Source: Protonemura montana (Eukaryota > Arthropoda > Insecta > Plecoptera > Nemouridae). Taken from it: a stretch of DNA of 64,000 nucleotides. The translations under genes and the position numbers were made by a program. The notes under the pieces were generated by a model that saw only the letters and a program-made list of their open reading frames with translations, had not been told where the DNA came from and did not search any database. Positions 22,435 to 34,010 of this stretch are shown piece after piece (within the stretch, counting starts at the first letter, position 1; every line of letters starts with the position of its first letter). The DNA is taken from positions 11,224,001 through 11,288,000 of the forward strand of contig OX387612.1 of the NCBI GenBank assembly GCA_947568835.1, in the 5' to 3' direction.

Positions 22435-22859
22435 CGTTGAGTGTGCAGGTTCTAGGTAGAGAAACAACGTCAATGTTACAGTCTCTGCGTGAAAGATGGC
22501 CGCCAAATGACTACCTTACCGACAAAAATGCAGAGTACAGGAACACCCCGTTAAGTGGAGCCACTGTCGTATGAAATTTAATTTCGATATTTCTCGTAGG
22601 TTAACTCACTTTTGAAACTTTTCATGCTCAAAAAATCTCCATCAATGTTTACCTCAACGATTGATAAACACGTAACGATATTAAAAAGCGAGTAACCTAC
22701 GAGAAATATTGAAATTAAATTTCATACGACAGTGGCTCCACTTAACGTGATGTTCCGGTACTCTGCATTTTTGTCGGTAAGGTAGTCATTTGGCGGCCAT
22801 CTTTCACGCAGAGACTGTAACATTGACGTTGAAACTCTACCTAGAACCTACACTCAACG
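22435..22859. mobile_element. Palindromic MITE (foldback element), intact copy
   Basis: Nearly the whole element is an inverted repeat. CGTTGAGTGTGCAGGTTCTA at the left pairs with TAGAACCTACACTCAACG at the right. Inner arms share GTCAATGTTACAGTCTCTGC and its complement, and GGAGCCACTGTCGTATGAAA and its complement. No coding capacity. A target-site duplication could not be fixed by eye. Confidence 0.88.
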
Positions 22860-22885
22860 GTGTTAGGGAACATGATTTTTATATG

Positions 22886-23035
22886 ATAGTTTTTAGACTC
22901 ATGTCTACTTGATTTATCCTAAGCAAAGAACTTCTTGAACCCTTGATAAAGTAACAGGTACAAGTTACGAAACGCTGGGAAATTTAGTTGTTCTTCACTT
23001 AGCATTCAAAACCCATTTGAAATAGTTTTTGTTAG
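22886..23035 (+). mobile_element. Penelope-type remnant with hammerhead-like motif
   Basis: CCTTGATAAAGTAAC-N8-GTTACGAAACGCTGGG followed by TTAGCATTCAAAACCCATTT. The hairpin loop differs from the other two copies while the 5-bp stem is kept. A flanking block (TTTTTAGACTCATGTCTACT) recurs inverted near 48850. Confidence 0.5.
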
Positions 23036-23729
23036 GATTCTTACATCGATTTTTATTCCTCACTTTCTGTTTGACTGAAAAACCGCTGTTTTTTTCAACA
23101 AAAGGCTGTTTATTTTTTAATTTGTTAACTGTCTGTTTACTACTTAACAACAAACTAATCTTCATCTTCTGATTGGCTGTTGCTAAGCAAATAACAAACT
23201 AACGGGCTGTTAATTATCTAACGTAGCACTGAAAAATCGGCTTTTAGTTGAGATACAGATTTGGCTCCTAGAGAAAACACATAGGATATCTTTGACTTTT
23301 TTTGAAATGTACAAAATTTGAAATTCAGGGCCGCTGGGGTTACCTGTGGATATTCTGAAGAAGTCAACAAACCATTCTTCAAATCACCGGTGGCTGACAC
23401 GATAAGAAAACTAGTTTTCTAATCGTGTCTGCCACCAACTAGGGACTAGGGACAAATAGGGACAATATTTGACAATATGCCTTATTTATAAATTTATCGT
23501 TTTTTTTTTTATATTCTTACCAAATACTTTTTAAGATTATATATCGCTATTTCTACCAAAAAATATTAAGTAAATAAAGGTTCATCAAAAGCCCAATTCG
23601 ATGTGGTTTGAACCTCTGTCCAGGCATAAGAATCAACTGATTTTTTAAATCACAGTGAAGAAATGGCAATTGGAAAAATGTTTCAATTCGACTGACGAGT
23701 ATCATGTAAGAGTTGATGATGCAAAAAAA
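23036..23729. other. Intergenic, nothing recognised
   Basis: AT-rich sequence with no feature I can support. Confidence 0.4.
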
Positions 23730-24265
23730 ATTTTACTGCCTTTGGTAAAAATGGCCGCAATTTTGAGCGTAAACCTGTCTCAAATGCAAGTAATCTGCGA
23801 GAATTAGCGCTATGCTAGTACAGTTTAACATTAGCGCTATGGTAGTACAGTTTAACATTAGCGCTATGGTAGTACAGTTTAACATTAGCGCTATGGTAGT
23901 ACAGTTTAACATTAGCGCTATGCTAGTACAGTTTAACATTAGCGCTATGCTAGTACAGTTTAACATTAGCGCTATGCTAGTACAGTTTAACATTAGCGCT
24001 ATGGTAGTACAGTTTAACATTAGCGCTATGGTAGTACAGTTTAACATTAGCACTATGGTAGTACAGTTTAACATTAGCGCTATGGTAGTACAGTTTAACA
24101 TTAGCGCTATGCTAGTACAGTTTAACATTAGCGCTATGGTAGTACAGTTTAACATTAGCGCTATGGTAGTACAGTTTAACATTAGCGCTATGGTAGTACA
24201 GTTTAACATTAGCGCTATGCTAGTACAGTTTTGCATTAGCGCTATGCTAGTACAGTTTAGCATTA
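23730..24265 (+). repeat. 27-bp tandem array (about 17 copies) beside a MITE-like arm
   Basis: The unit is ACAGTTTAACATTAGCGCTA plus TGGTAGT or TGCTAGT. Just to the left, CTGTCTCAAATGCAAGTAAT CTGCGAGAA matches the arm of the palindromic element at 41895-42293. The frame is open on both strands because 27 is a multiple of 3; no gene is implied. Confidence 0.93.
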
Positions 24266-24499
24266 GTGCATTATGTTGCTTGCAAATGGTTCTAGGTCAC
24301 GTGATGGCCGAAGCCTTCTCTGGGCGAGATGCCAATTATGCGAAGGTTTACCAGAGACTCTTTCAAATTATAACCTAGATCTTTAAACTTCTGCGAAACT
24401 TCGGCAAAGCGTGCCTGGAATGCGGCGAAAACACTTAAATCCAAGAAGTTGAGTACAAATCTGTTTTAACAGCTTTATAATAAAAAGCAACAACACCAC

Positions 24500-24776
24500 T
24501 ATTCTTGGGGGACCACCGGCTTAACGTCCCTTCCGAAGGACGGTACAACTCGAACAGCAGGATTCCTCCACAAATCCATGCTGTCAAGAGGTTGATAAGC
24601 AAGGCGAGTGAAGTTGCTGTACTAACTTTCATCCCTCCAACCTCTCTCCCGAACAGAACTGGTCATGTGTATGATGGTCACCCATCCAATACCTGACCCA
24701 GGGCAGTGTTGCTTAACTTCGGTGATCGCAATGCAGATCGCAGGAGCGGTGTTTCCAACACGAAAAACCGTTCGGT
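24500..24776 (-). mobile_element. 5S-derived composite element, single promoter unit
   Basis: Minus strand: head (GGTGTTTCCAACACG on the plus strand near 24753), one 91-bp unit and part of the body up to CCGGTGGTCCCC. A near-minimal, unexpanded copy with a normal order of parts. Confidence 0.85.
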
Positions 24777-25465
24777 AATGAGATGTGATCTAAATCGATC
24801 TGAATCGGTCGAACTATTGAGCTTTTGTTGATTTCAAATTCAAAAATTACCCAAAAATACTATGAAATTGGTCAAGGTCCAACCAAAATCTTTTTTATTT
24901 TTGGAAATTTTGCTGACCACACTTTCGAATCGCATTAAAACAGCAACAATTTTTCTTTAAGAACATGATAAAAAGTTGCCAGTTTTACGCAAAAAGTGAG
25001 GTTATGATAAGATTATAGTGAGATATTACGACGCACACCAAAAGAAAGGTGATATGTTCAAACATAGTTCTTAAAAATGAATTGAAACATCCGAACGTTA
25101 AAATAAAGTACCTTTGCTACATAAGACAAACAACAAAACATGAAAAACAGAGACATCCACGACGAAAACTTCACAAATATGGAATTCATTCCACATTCAT
25201 TTTGGTTGATTAACAATTATTTTTTGTTTCTATACTTTTCCGTCATTTTTAGCAATTTCCACTGAAAAGCTAGCGACTTTTCCTCGCTGAACTCTTACAT
25301 TAAAGCACAGGTGCCACTCAACGTTACATCATTCCTTTTGCTAATACATCTCGGCCATAGATATAGCTACCCTTCATAGATCATTATATATATACATTTG
25401 CTGGCCATATTGCTAACTAATCTAATCTAACCTAGCTAAGTCAGGCATTGCAAGTTGCTGACAGT
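24777..25465. other. Intergenic AT-rich sequence
   Basis: Nothing identifiable. Confidence 0.4.
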
Positions 25466-26700
25466 AATACCAGGGTTACGAATCACCGCTCTAGGTCTGC
25501 TTGGTGCTATGGTGGTGTGAGTTAGCACGATGCTACTGACAGTAATACCAGGGTTACTGCTTGGTGCTATGGTGGTGTGAGTTAGCACGGTGCTACTGAC
25601 AGTAATACCAGGGTTACTGCTTGGTGCTATGGTGGTGCTAGTTAGCACGGTGCTACTGACAGTAATACCAGGGTCACTGCTTGGTGCTATGGTGGTGCTA
25701 GTTAGCACTGTGCTACTGACAGTAATACCAGGGTCACTGCTTGGTGCTATGGTGGTGCTAGTTAGCACGGTGCTACTGACAGTAATACCAGGGTCACTGC
25801 TTGGTGCTATGGTGGTGCTAGTTAGCACGGTGCTACTGACAGTAATACCAGGGTCACTGCTTGGTGCTATGGTGGTGCTAGTTAGCACTGTGCTACTGAC
25901 AGTAATACCAGGGTCACTGCTTGGTGCTATGGTGGTGCTAGTTAGCACGGTGCTACTGACAGTAATACCAGGGTCACTGCTTGGTGCTATGGTGGTGCTA
26001 GTTTGCACGGTGCTACTAACAGTAATACCAGGGTCACTGCTTGGTGCTATGGTGGTGCTAGTTAGCACGGTGCTACTGACAGTAATACCAGGGTCACTGC
26101 TTGGTGCTATGGTGGAGCTAGTTAGCACGGTGCTACTGACAGTAATACCAGGTTCACTGCTTGGTGCTATGGTGGTGCTAGTTAGCACGGTGCTACTGAC
26201 AGTAATACCAGGGTCACTGCTTGGTGCTATGGTGGTGCTAGTTAGCACGGTGCTACTGACAGTAATACCAGGATCACTGCTTGGTGCTATGGTGGTGCTG
26301 TTTAGCACGGTGCTACTGACAGTAATACCAGGGTCACTGCTTGGTGCTATGGTGGTGCTAGTTAGCACGGTGCTACTGACAGTAATTCCAGGGTCACTGC
26401 TTGGTGCTATGGTGGTGCTAGTTAGCACGGTGCTACTGACAGTAATACCAGGTTCACTGCTTGGTGCTATGGTGGTGCTAGTTAGCACGGTGCTACTGAC
26501 AGTAATTCCAGGGTCACTGCTTGGTGCTATGGTGGTGCTAGTTAGCACGGTGCTACTGACAGTAATACCAGGGTCACTGCTTGGTGCTATGGTGGTGCTA
26601 GTTAGCACGGTGCTACTGACAGTAATACCAGGGTCACTGTTTGGTGCTATGGTGGTGCTAGTTAGCACGGTGCTACTGACAGTAATACCAGGGTTGCGAA
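25466..26700 (+). repeat. 60-bp tandem array, about 20 copies
   Basis: The unit contains TACTGACAGTAATACCAGGG, TCACTGCTTGGTGCTATGG and TGGTGCTAGTTAGCACGG. GTGCTAGTTAGCAC within each unit is a small hairpin. Both strands stay open because 60 is a multiple of 3. Confidence 0.97.
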
Positions 26701-27000
26701 TCACCGATCTGAGTAATCCTGCCGTATTTCATTTCAAATCAATGTTATAAATGCATCTCTCTGAGACTATAGACATCTCTATGGACCAACCAGCCGGCCC
26801 AGGCGACCGGTACGGCCATATATGGCTAGCACGCCATCCAAGGAGTACACCGGTGCGGCTTGGAGCATGGACCACGGCCTCTAAGAGTGAAAGTGCATTC
26901 ATCTGAAGGGGACATCCCGCGCTGTCTACGCGGCCAGGTGGATTCGCCAGCTAATTGACTATCATGTTTGCTTAAACTATTTGTGTATGCTAATCACTGT
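26701..27000. other. Intergenic, nothing recognised
   Basis: GC-richer single-copy sequence between two arrays; no coding evidence. Confidence 0.35.
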
Positions 27001-27610
27001 ATAACCTGGATAGAGCATAGGATCCAGTCAGCTGATCTCAAATAACCTGGATAGAGCATAGGATCCAGCCAGCTGATCTCAAATAACCTGGATAGAGCAT
27101 AGGATCCAGCCAGCTGATCTCAAATAACCTGGATAGAGCATAGGATCCAGCCAGCTGATCTCAAATAACCTGGATAGAGCATAGGATCCAGCCAGCTGAT
27201 CTCAAATAACCTGGATAGAGCATAGGATCCAGCCAGCTGATCTCAAATAACCTGGATAGAGCATAGGATCCAGCCAGCTGATCTCAAATAACCTGGATAG
27301 AGCATAGGATCCAGCCAGCTGATCTCAAATAACCTGAATAGAGCATAGGATCCAGCCAGCTGATCTCAAATAACCTGGATAGAGCATAGGATCCAGCCAG
27401 CTGATCTCAAATAACCTGGATAGAGCATAGGATCCAGCCAGCTGATCTCAAATAACCTGGATAGAGCATAGGATCCAGCCAGCTGATCTCAAATAACCTG
27501 GATAGAGCATAGGATCCAGTCAGCTGCTCTCAAATAACCTGTATAGAGCATAGGATCCAGCCAGCTGATCTCAAATAACCTGGATAGATCATAGGATCCA
27601 GCCAGCCGAT
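27001..27610 (+). repeat. 41-bp tandem array, about 15 copies (family B)
   Basis: The unit is ATAACCTGGATAGAGCATAG GATCCAGCCAGCTGATCTCA A. The same family recurs at 38434-38575 inside cathepsin B intron 2. Confidence 0.97.
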
Positions 27611-27869
27611 TAAATTGAAGTCAGGAAACAGGTGTACATATGATTTCAATGATTGTTCAAGAAATTCAGAAACACTTTTTTTCCAGCCTGACATTGGATC
27701 TCTTTGCCACGGTAACCGAATCCGAACTTCGCCGCTTCTCGCCGACTGGACCCGACAAAGCCCGAAGAAACCCGACACCCACGCGTCACCCACGCGACAC
27801 CGCGATGCTCACGCAGCGAGTTAAATGCGTATTAAACGCAGTCACGTGTGAAATGTGCACAAATCTAAA

Positions 27870-28545
27870 CAGTAGCATTGGGTGTACTGGTTTATTCAGA
27901 GTCACAGTGCTAATGCTAAACGTCCTGCCATTGGGTTTACAGGTTTAGTCAGAGTCACAGTGCTAATGCTAAACGTCCTGTCATTGGGTTTACAGGTTTA
28001 GTCAGAGTCACAGTGCTAATGCTAAACGTCCTGCCATTGGGTTTACAGGTTTATTCAGAGTCACAGTGCTAATGTTAAACGTCCTGTCATTGGGTTTACA
28101 GGTTTAGTCAGACTCACAGTGCTAATGTTAAACGTCCTGTCATTGGGTGTACTGGTTTATTCAGAGTCACAGTGCTAATGCTAAACGTCCTGCCATTGGG
28201 TTTACAGGTTTATTCAGAGTCACAGTGCTAATGTTAAACGTCCTGTCATTGGGTTTACTGGTTTATTCAGAGTCACAGTGCTAATGTTAAACGTCCTGTC
28301 ATTGGGTTTACAGGTTTAGTCAGAGTCACAGCGCTTATGTTAAACGTCCTGCCATTGGGTTTACTGGTTTATTCAGAGTCACAGTGCTAATGTTAAACGT
28401 CCTGTCATTGGGTTTACTGGTTTATTCAGAGTCACAGCGCTAATGTTAAACGTCCTGTCATTGGGTTTACAGGTTTAGTCAGAGTCACAGCGCTTATGTT
28501 AAACGTCCTGCCATTGGGTTTACAGGTTTAGTCAGAGTTTAACCT
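27870..28545 (+). repeat. 53-bp tandem array, about 13 copies
   Basis: The unit contains CATTGGGTTTACAGGTTTAG, TCAGAGTCACAGTGCTAATG and CTAAACGTCCTG. It occurs in inverted orientation at 59870-60012 in the HERC4-like gene. Confidence 0.96.
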
Positions 28546-29091
28546 ATATCATTATAACGCTGGGGGTGGGGGATGCGAAGCGAGAATCAGAAGGCCAAGT
28601 AAATTAACTAACACTAGTTACAAAGATCAAAATTGATAAATCTCTCCAAAAAAGGCATGTCACCTCTAAAATTGGAAATGTTTTAATCCTTACTCGTATT
28701 CCGATTGTGATTTAAAAATGACACACTCAAATTCTTTTGTACGGTCTTTCCATGTCATTAATTGTAAACCTTCTCTGAGCGATCGTGCTGCCAATTCTGT
28801 CGCCTTGCGGCAAACGTGGGCGTTAATGTTGCACCCATCAAATAGATTCTAGCACGCAATGGAAGGTGCCCTTCCTCTTTGTAGTGTTTAGACTCATGGC
28901 TACTTTATCTTTACTTAGCTCATTATTTGAAAACAAAATTATTAAAACCTAGATTTTTAATACCAAGTTAAACAAAGATAAGCAAAAAAAACATGCAGTT
29001 TTAAGGATTTAGATGGCCTTGTCATGTTCTTGGAAAACTATCTGATGATTATTAGGAATGTAGACATTATAGAGACATTCTTTGATTTGTG
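28546..29091. other. Intergenic; short Penelope-flank homology
   Basis: Around 28888 there is TTTAGACTCATGGCTACTTT, similar to blocks flanking the Penelope-type remnants. Otherwise nothing is seen. Confidence 0.3.
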
Positions 29092-30000
29092 GTGTTTAAC
29101 GACGCACTGTTTTGACATCTAGTCATGCGGCACTGGTCTAATGGAGTCGATGAATGAGTGGATGATGATGAACCTAACCTAGCCTAGAAGGGAGGAGGGG
29201 AAACCCGGTGCCGGCAAGTAGCCTACTCCTGTCGAAGACCAAGGGTACCACCGGCTTAACGTCCCTTCCGAAGGACGGTACAACGCGAGCAACAGGATTC
29301 CTCCACAAATCCATGCTGTCGAGAGGTTGATAAGCAAGGCGAGTGAAGTTGCTGTACTAACTTTCATCCCTCCAACCTCTCTCCCGAACAGAACTGGTCA
29401 TGTGTATGATGGTCACCCATCCAATACCTGACCCAGCGCAGTGTTGCTTAACTTTCATCCCTCCAACCTCTCTCCCGAACAGAACTGGTCATGTGTATGA
29501 TAGTCATCCATCCAATACCTGACCCAGCGCAGTGTTGCTTAACTTTCATCCCTCCAACCTCTCTCCCGAACAGAACTGGTCATGTGTATGATGGTCACCC
29601 ATCCAATACCTGACTCAGCGCAGTGTTGCTTAACTTTCATCCCTCCAACCTCTCTCCCGAACAGAACTGGTCATGTGTATGATGGTCACCCATCCAATAC
29701 TTGACTCAGCGCAGTGTTGCTTAACTTGCATCCCTCCAACCTCTCTCCCGAACAGAACTGGTCATGTGTATGATGGTCACTTATTCAATACCTGACTCAG
29801 CGCAGTGTTGCTTAACTTTCATCCCTCCAACCTCTCTCCCGAACAGAACTGGTCATGTGTATGATGGTCACCCATCCAATACCTGACCCAGCGCAGTGTT
29901 GCTTAACTTACATCCCTCCAACCTCTCTCTCGAACATAACTGGTCATGTGTATGATGGTCACCCATCCAAGACCTGACCCAGCGCAGTGTTGCTTAACTT
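29092..30000 (-). mobile_element. 5S-derived composite element with tail, body and about seven 91-bp units
   Basis: Minus strand, tail first at 29092 (GTGGTGTTTAACGACGCACT), full body, then promoter units to about 30000. No clear head is left at the right end. Confidence 0.88.
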
Positions 30001-30310
30001 TGAAGAATCCTGTTGTTTGCGTTATACCAAACCTTCTAAGTTAGGTTATGTTTAATAATTATTCTTATCATCGCCCACTCGTTCTCCAGTTTCAGATTGC
30101 TTATTGTCAAAAACATTGCGTCGTTAAACACTGATAATTAAAATATACCTTTCAGAACAAAAGTTACCTTTTTTTATCTCGGTCATCCATCCACTATCTA
30201 CTAAGCAGCTCAGTGTTGCTTAACTCTAAACCCTTATATCACAATGGTCACCCATCCAATACCGAAACTTCACATAGTGTTGCTTAACTTTGTAATTTCT
30301 AGCCGGGTGT
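30001..30310. mobile_element. Old fragments of the composite element in both orientations
   Basis: A degraded plus-strand body/tail is at 30001-30140 (TTGCGTCGTTAAACACTGAT). Two worn minus-strand 5S-like units (GTCACCCATCCAATACCG) are at 30178-30300. Confidence 0.6.
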
Positions 30311-31559
30311 AAACATCTTAAGCCTATTAACATTAGCAAACATCTGAGCTGCGACCGGTTGTGGTGGGGGAAGCTGGGAGATCTATTTTTGACTCGACTT
30401 TTTTTGAGGTAGTCCGGCAATAATAATATGTGAGTAATTTCACAGTTTTTAGACATGGGGACAGACACACAAAAAAAAACCCACCTAGACGTTAGTTTTC
30501 ATCATCGAACTTCGCTAAAGATCTTTCTTTCAGCTTCACGTTATGTCAGAGAATTTATTTTTAAATCGTCTTGAATGTTGAAAATAGTCGCGAGCTGCGT
30601 ATTTAAGCGCTCGGAGGTTTCCCGCCCTGTTTTTCTAACAATTGACATAGAATTATTTGCGCACCGAATTTGTTTTGCTCAGTTTTTTACAAGTTTTTTT
30701 CAAATTTTATCCTTGAGAATTTTCTAGTTTCGCTTCAGGTACAGGCAAGCAGCTAATATAGAAGCTATTTTTTTTTATATATGAATTCATCGCAGGTATT
30801 CTATCACTAACTGCGTCATATAAAACGAGTTACAGAGATTTTCATATCTTTTTTTATTAAAAAATTACTGAATTTTATCAAAATTACCGCTTATACGTAA
30901 CGGTCATTAACAAATAAACTGTTTTTCCTCTAAAAATAATTCGCTATTCGCAACGAAAAATTAGCCAACTCACAGTTTCCGTAACATATTTGAAAATAAC
31001 GTCAAAAATTGACACTTCTCTAATTAGAATGTAGCCAAAAATAATGTCTTACTTGTCAGGTGTTTTGTATTGTAATCCAGTGGGCCGGCGTAGGTTTGAT
31101 TCAAGATGCTTTCCGCACTGCCACTGAGATACCTCTCTCCTTGAGCCAAGAAGATCAACTAAACCGTTTCAACTCAAAGACAACTCCGTCTCACTCGCTC
31201 TCGATCAACGGCACGTGGCGCCATCTACACGGCCACCGCGCAACTTCTTCACCGCCTTCTCCACTACCCGCCTGACAATATGGAGCTCGGGGCAAAACAA
31301 AATTCAAATATTAAAAACATGTAATTTGTTGTTGTGTGCAGTGCTGTACAGTTGGAAGACAGAACAAATGTTCTGTTCTAAGACACAATCACATTATCTA
31401 ATTGATTAGTTTTTTTTTATAAATTTTTTAAATTCAATACCGGTAATATAAATTAACTGACAAATGTGTACCTTGTAATTTTTTTTTGCGTTTTACCGGC
31501 CAAATAGCAGCTCCGATTTTGGCAAAGGTTTTCGGGTGAGTTTAAATCTAGATTTATGA
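30311..31559. other. Intergenic, nothing certain
   Basis: AT-rich. A stretch at 31070-31275 is open on the plus strand but has no recognisable domain or splice pattern. Confidence 0.35.
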
Positions 31560-31565
31560 CAACTT

Positions 31566-31928
31566 TTAATTGTAAAAACTATTTTCTAAAAGACATTTCT
31601 TTATTGAGATTTTAAAATCTTTGTCATTCTTTAAAGTTAGATCTTTAGGGAGGGCATTGAACAGTCTACGGTCTTCTTGTAAGGGGCCTTTATGGCTATT
31701 TAATGTAGGCCAACCAAGTAGATGACAGGTTCGCCCTTTGCCTGTCGAGAAGAGGTGCTTATTGTTTAAAACGTATATTAAGCAGTTGATTATATATAAA
31801 CATGGCAGAGTCAGGATATTAAACTTCCGAAATAAGGGCCTACAAGAGTCTTTATAATATATATCTGCACAGGGGTAATGACTGGCCCGCGCCAGAATAT
31901 TTTTCAATATTTTGTTCGCAATGGTCAA
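31566..31928 (-). mobile_element. Non-LTR retrotransposon fragment, C-terminal tail of reverse transcriptase
   Basis: A 120-residue open frame (LFRKFNILTLPCLYIINCLI, then LFNALPKDLTL.., KKCLLENSFYN and stop). The order matches the region after the thumb in CR1/Jockey-type proteins. The same ending style (LQEKSFYN) occurs in the copy at 700-1740. The RT core is missing. Confidence 0.75.
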
Positions 31929-32209
31929 TAATTATTAGAGAAATCACATATGAAAAGTCTATGTAGCTATAAAATTGGCGAATCTAAAAAACATGGATTT
32001 TAAATCGAAATAATTTGCAGTATTCTATCGTTGCTATGGCAATTCTTTGTTTGTTAAGAAATTATGTCTTGCCACTAGAATCAAATGGAACGTTTGTAGC
32101 CACAAAATAAGTGAAATAAATATTATCAATATATTTGCAAACTATTAAGTTATGTAACGTTAAAAATCCGTATTTAAAAACATTACAAAAAAATCGGTCA
32201 AAAGCACGT

Positions 32210-32461
32210 TTAGCCTCCAGTGACTTGCCGGTAAGTTTCAAATACAATACTGCAATCACGCTGCAAAAACATAACATCGATACAAGAATGATAAAACTCT
32301 TCACAATCTAGTCCGGCGAGGAACAAATCACGGCCTTCTCTCTCGCTAAAATCCGGTTGACCTTGTCTCTGAAATACAGGCGCACTATCATCTGTTTCAT
32401 CTGAAATGTATGCCATGTTGGAAACACCGGTCCTAGTGAGATCACAGAAGTTAAGCAACAC
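32210..32461 (-). CDS. Hypothetical open frame, acidic, unknown
   Basis: The frame encodes ISDETDDSAPVFQRQGQPDF then SEREGRDLFLAGLDCEEFY, and ends RQVTGG. The composition looks protein-like, and TACATTTCAG lies at its start. No family is recognised and there is no second exon. It could be a transposase or retroelement scrap; its upstream end overlaps the 5S-derived element head. Confidence 0.2.
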   Translation of the reverse strand: MLLNFCDLTRTGVSNMAYISDETDDSAPVFQRQGQPDFSEREGRDLFLAGLDCEEFYHSCIDVMFLQRDCSIVFETYRQVTGG

Positions 32462-33330
32462 TGCGCTGGGTCAGGTATTGGATGGGTGACCATCATACAC
32501 ATGAACAGTTCTGTTCGGGAGAGAGGTTGGAGGGATGAAAGTTAAGCAATACTGCGCTGAGTCAGGTATTGGATGGGTGACCATCATACACATGACCAGT
32601 TCTGTTCGGGAGAGAGGTTGGAGGGATGAAAGTTAAGCAACACTGCGCTGGGTTAAGTATTGGATGGGTGACCATCATACACATGACCAGTTCTGTTCGG
32701 GAGAGAGGTTGGAGGGATGAAAGTTAAGCAACACTGCGCTGAGTCAGGTATTGGATGGGTGACCATCATACACATGACCAGTTCTGTTCGGGAGAGAGGT
32801 TTTAGGGATGAAAGTTGAGCAACACTGCGCTGGGTCAGGTATTGGATGGGTGACCATCATACACATGACCAGTTCTGTTCGGGAGAGAGGTTTTAGGGAT
32901 GAAAGTTGAGCAACACTGCGCTGGGTCAGGTATTGGATGGGTGACCATCATGCACATGACCAGTTCTGTTCGGGAGAGAGGTTGGAGGGATGAAAGTTAA
33001 GCAACACTGCACTGGGTCAGGTATTGGATGGGTGACCATCATGCACATGACCAGTTCTGTTCGGGAGAGAGGTTGGAGGGATGAGAGTTAAGCAATACTG
33101 CGCTGGGTCAGGTATTGGATGGGTGAACATCATACACATGACCAGTTCTGTTCGGGAGAGAGGTTGGAGGGATGAATGTTAAGCAACACTGCGCTGAGTC
33201 AGGTATTGGATGGGTGACCATCATACACATGACCAGTTCTGTTCGGGAGAGAGGTTGGAGGGATGAAAGTTAAGCAACACTGCGCGGGGTCAGGTATTGG
33301 ATAGGTGACCACCGAACGGTTTGACGAGCT
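32412..33330 (+). mobile_element. 5S-derived element: head, about nine 91-bp units, second head start
   Basis: Starts with GCCATGTTGGAAACACCGGT and ends GACCACCGAACGGTTTGACG. There is no body or tail, the same layout as the copy at 21189-21790. Confidence 0.88.
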
Positions 33331-33682
33331 GAAAACATCGGCTTTCTTCGTAAAAAGTAAAATAATAAAGCAAATTTTTCTTCATTTGGGATGAATTTTC
33401 AATTTGATCTTCTTTTAATTTCAAATCCCGTTTAGAGTACTGAACATGTTTAATTTTTTTTTTGTAAATTGTGATCGAGGTTTTCCAAAAGAATAATTAT
33501 TTACCAATCCAAGTGTCGAGCAAATGTGCGTTTTCTTATTAAATTAACTTTAAAACTCCTGGTTTTATGCCCCGCTTAACTTGTGCTTAGGGTATATAAA
33601 GAAGACATGAATCTTTAAACCAAAATGAATAATGTGATAGCTATTTTACATAAAGAAAATAAGCAATGTTTAAATTCACAAG
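33331..33682. other. Intergenic spacer downstream of cathepsin B
   Basis: AT-rich; nothing identifiable. Confidence 0.4.
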
Positions 33683-33688
33683 TTTATT
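33683..33688 (-). promoter_or_regulatory. Poly(A) signal of cathepsin B
   Basis: AATAAA on the minus strand, about 120 nt after the stop codon at 33808-33810. It is the nearest canonical hexamer downstream. Confidence 0.6.
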
Positions 33689-33807
33689 CTAGAGACCTTT
33701 TAATATGATGATACAAAAAAAATTATCAACGATAATGCGTCCAATACGAAGCTAAAATGGGTCGCTGTCAAAATCAGCTGACATTTCAAAAATGGCGGCG
33801 TGACGTT

Positions 33808-34010
33808 TTACTTGGGCATGCCCGCGCTGATCTCCGACTCAATGCCACACTCGTCTTGTCCTCGAAGAATCTTGAAGGTACCACTGTCACCCCAGTCAGA
33901 GTTCCACGAGTTTGCAATCAGCCAGTAAGGGGTGCCAGCCTCCTCACCCCAGCCAAGAATCTTGATGGCATGACCACCCAGAACCTTGCCTGTCACGTGT
34001 TTGTAAACTC
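33808..34010 (-). CDS. CTSB: Cathepsin B exon 6: catalytic His and Asn, stop
   Basis: [40 protein letters not shown], and ending SEISAGMPK with TAA. Acceptor TATGTTTTCAG. Confidence 0.96.

Noticed and set aside
25436..26704. 422- and 386-residue frames resembling mucin or membrane repeats
   Set aside because: 60-bp array; the same DNA gives both frames on opposite strands, and there is no signal for expression.
31060..31275. Possible exon with a faint resemblance to a prefoldin N-terminal segment
   Set aside because: The similarity is a few residues only and the frame stops without splice support.
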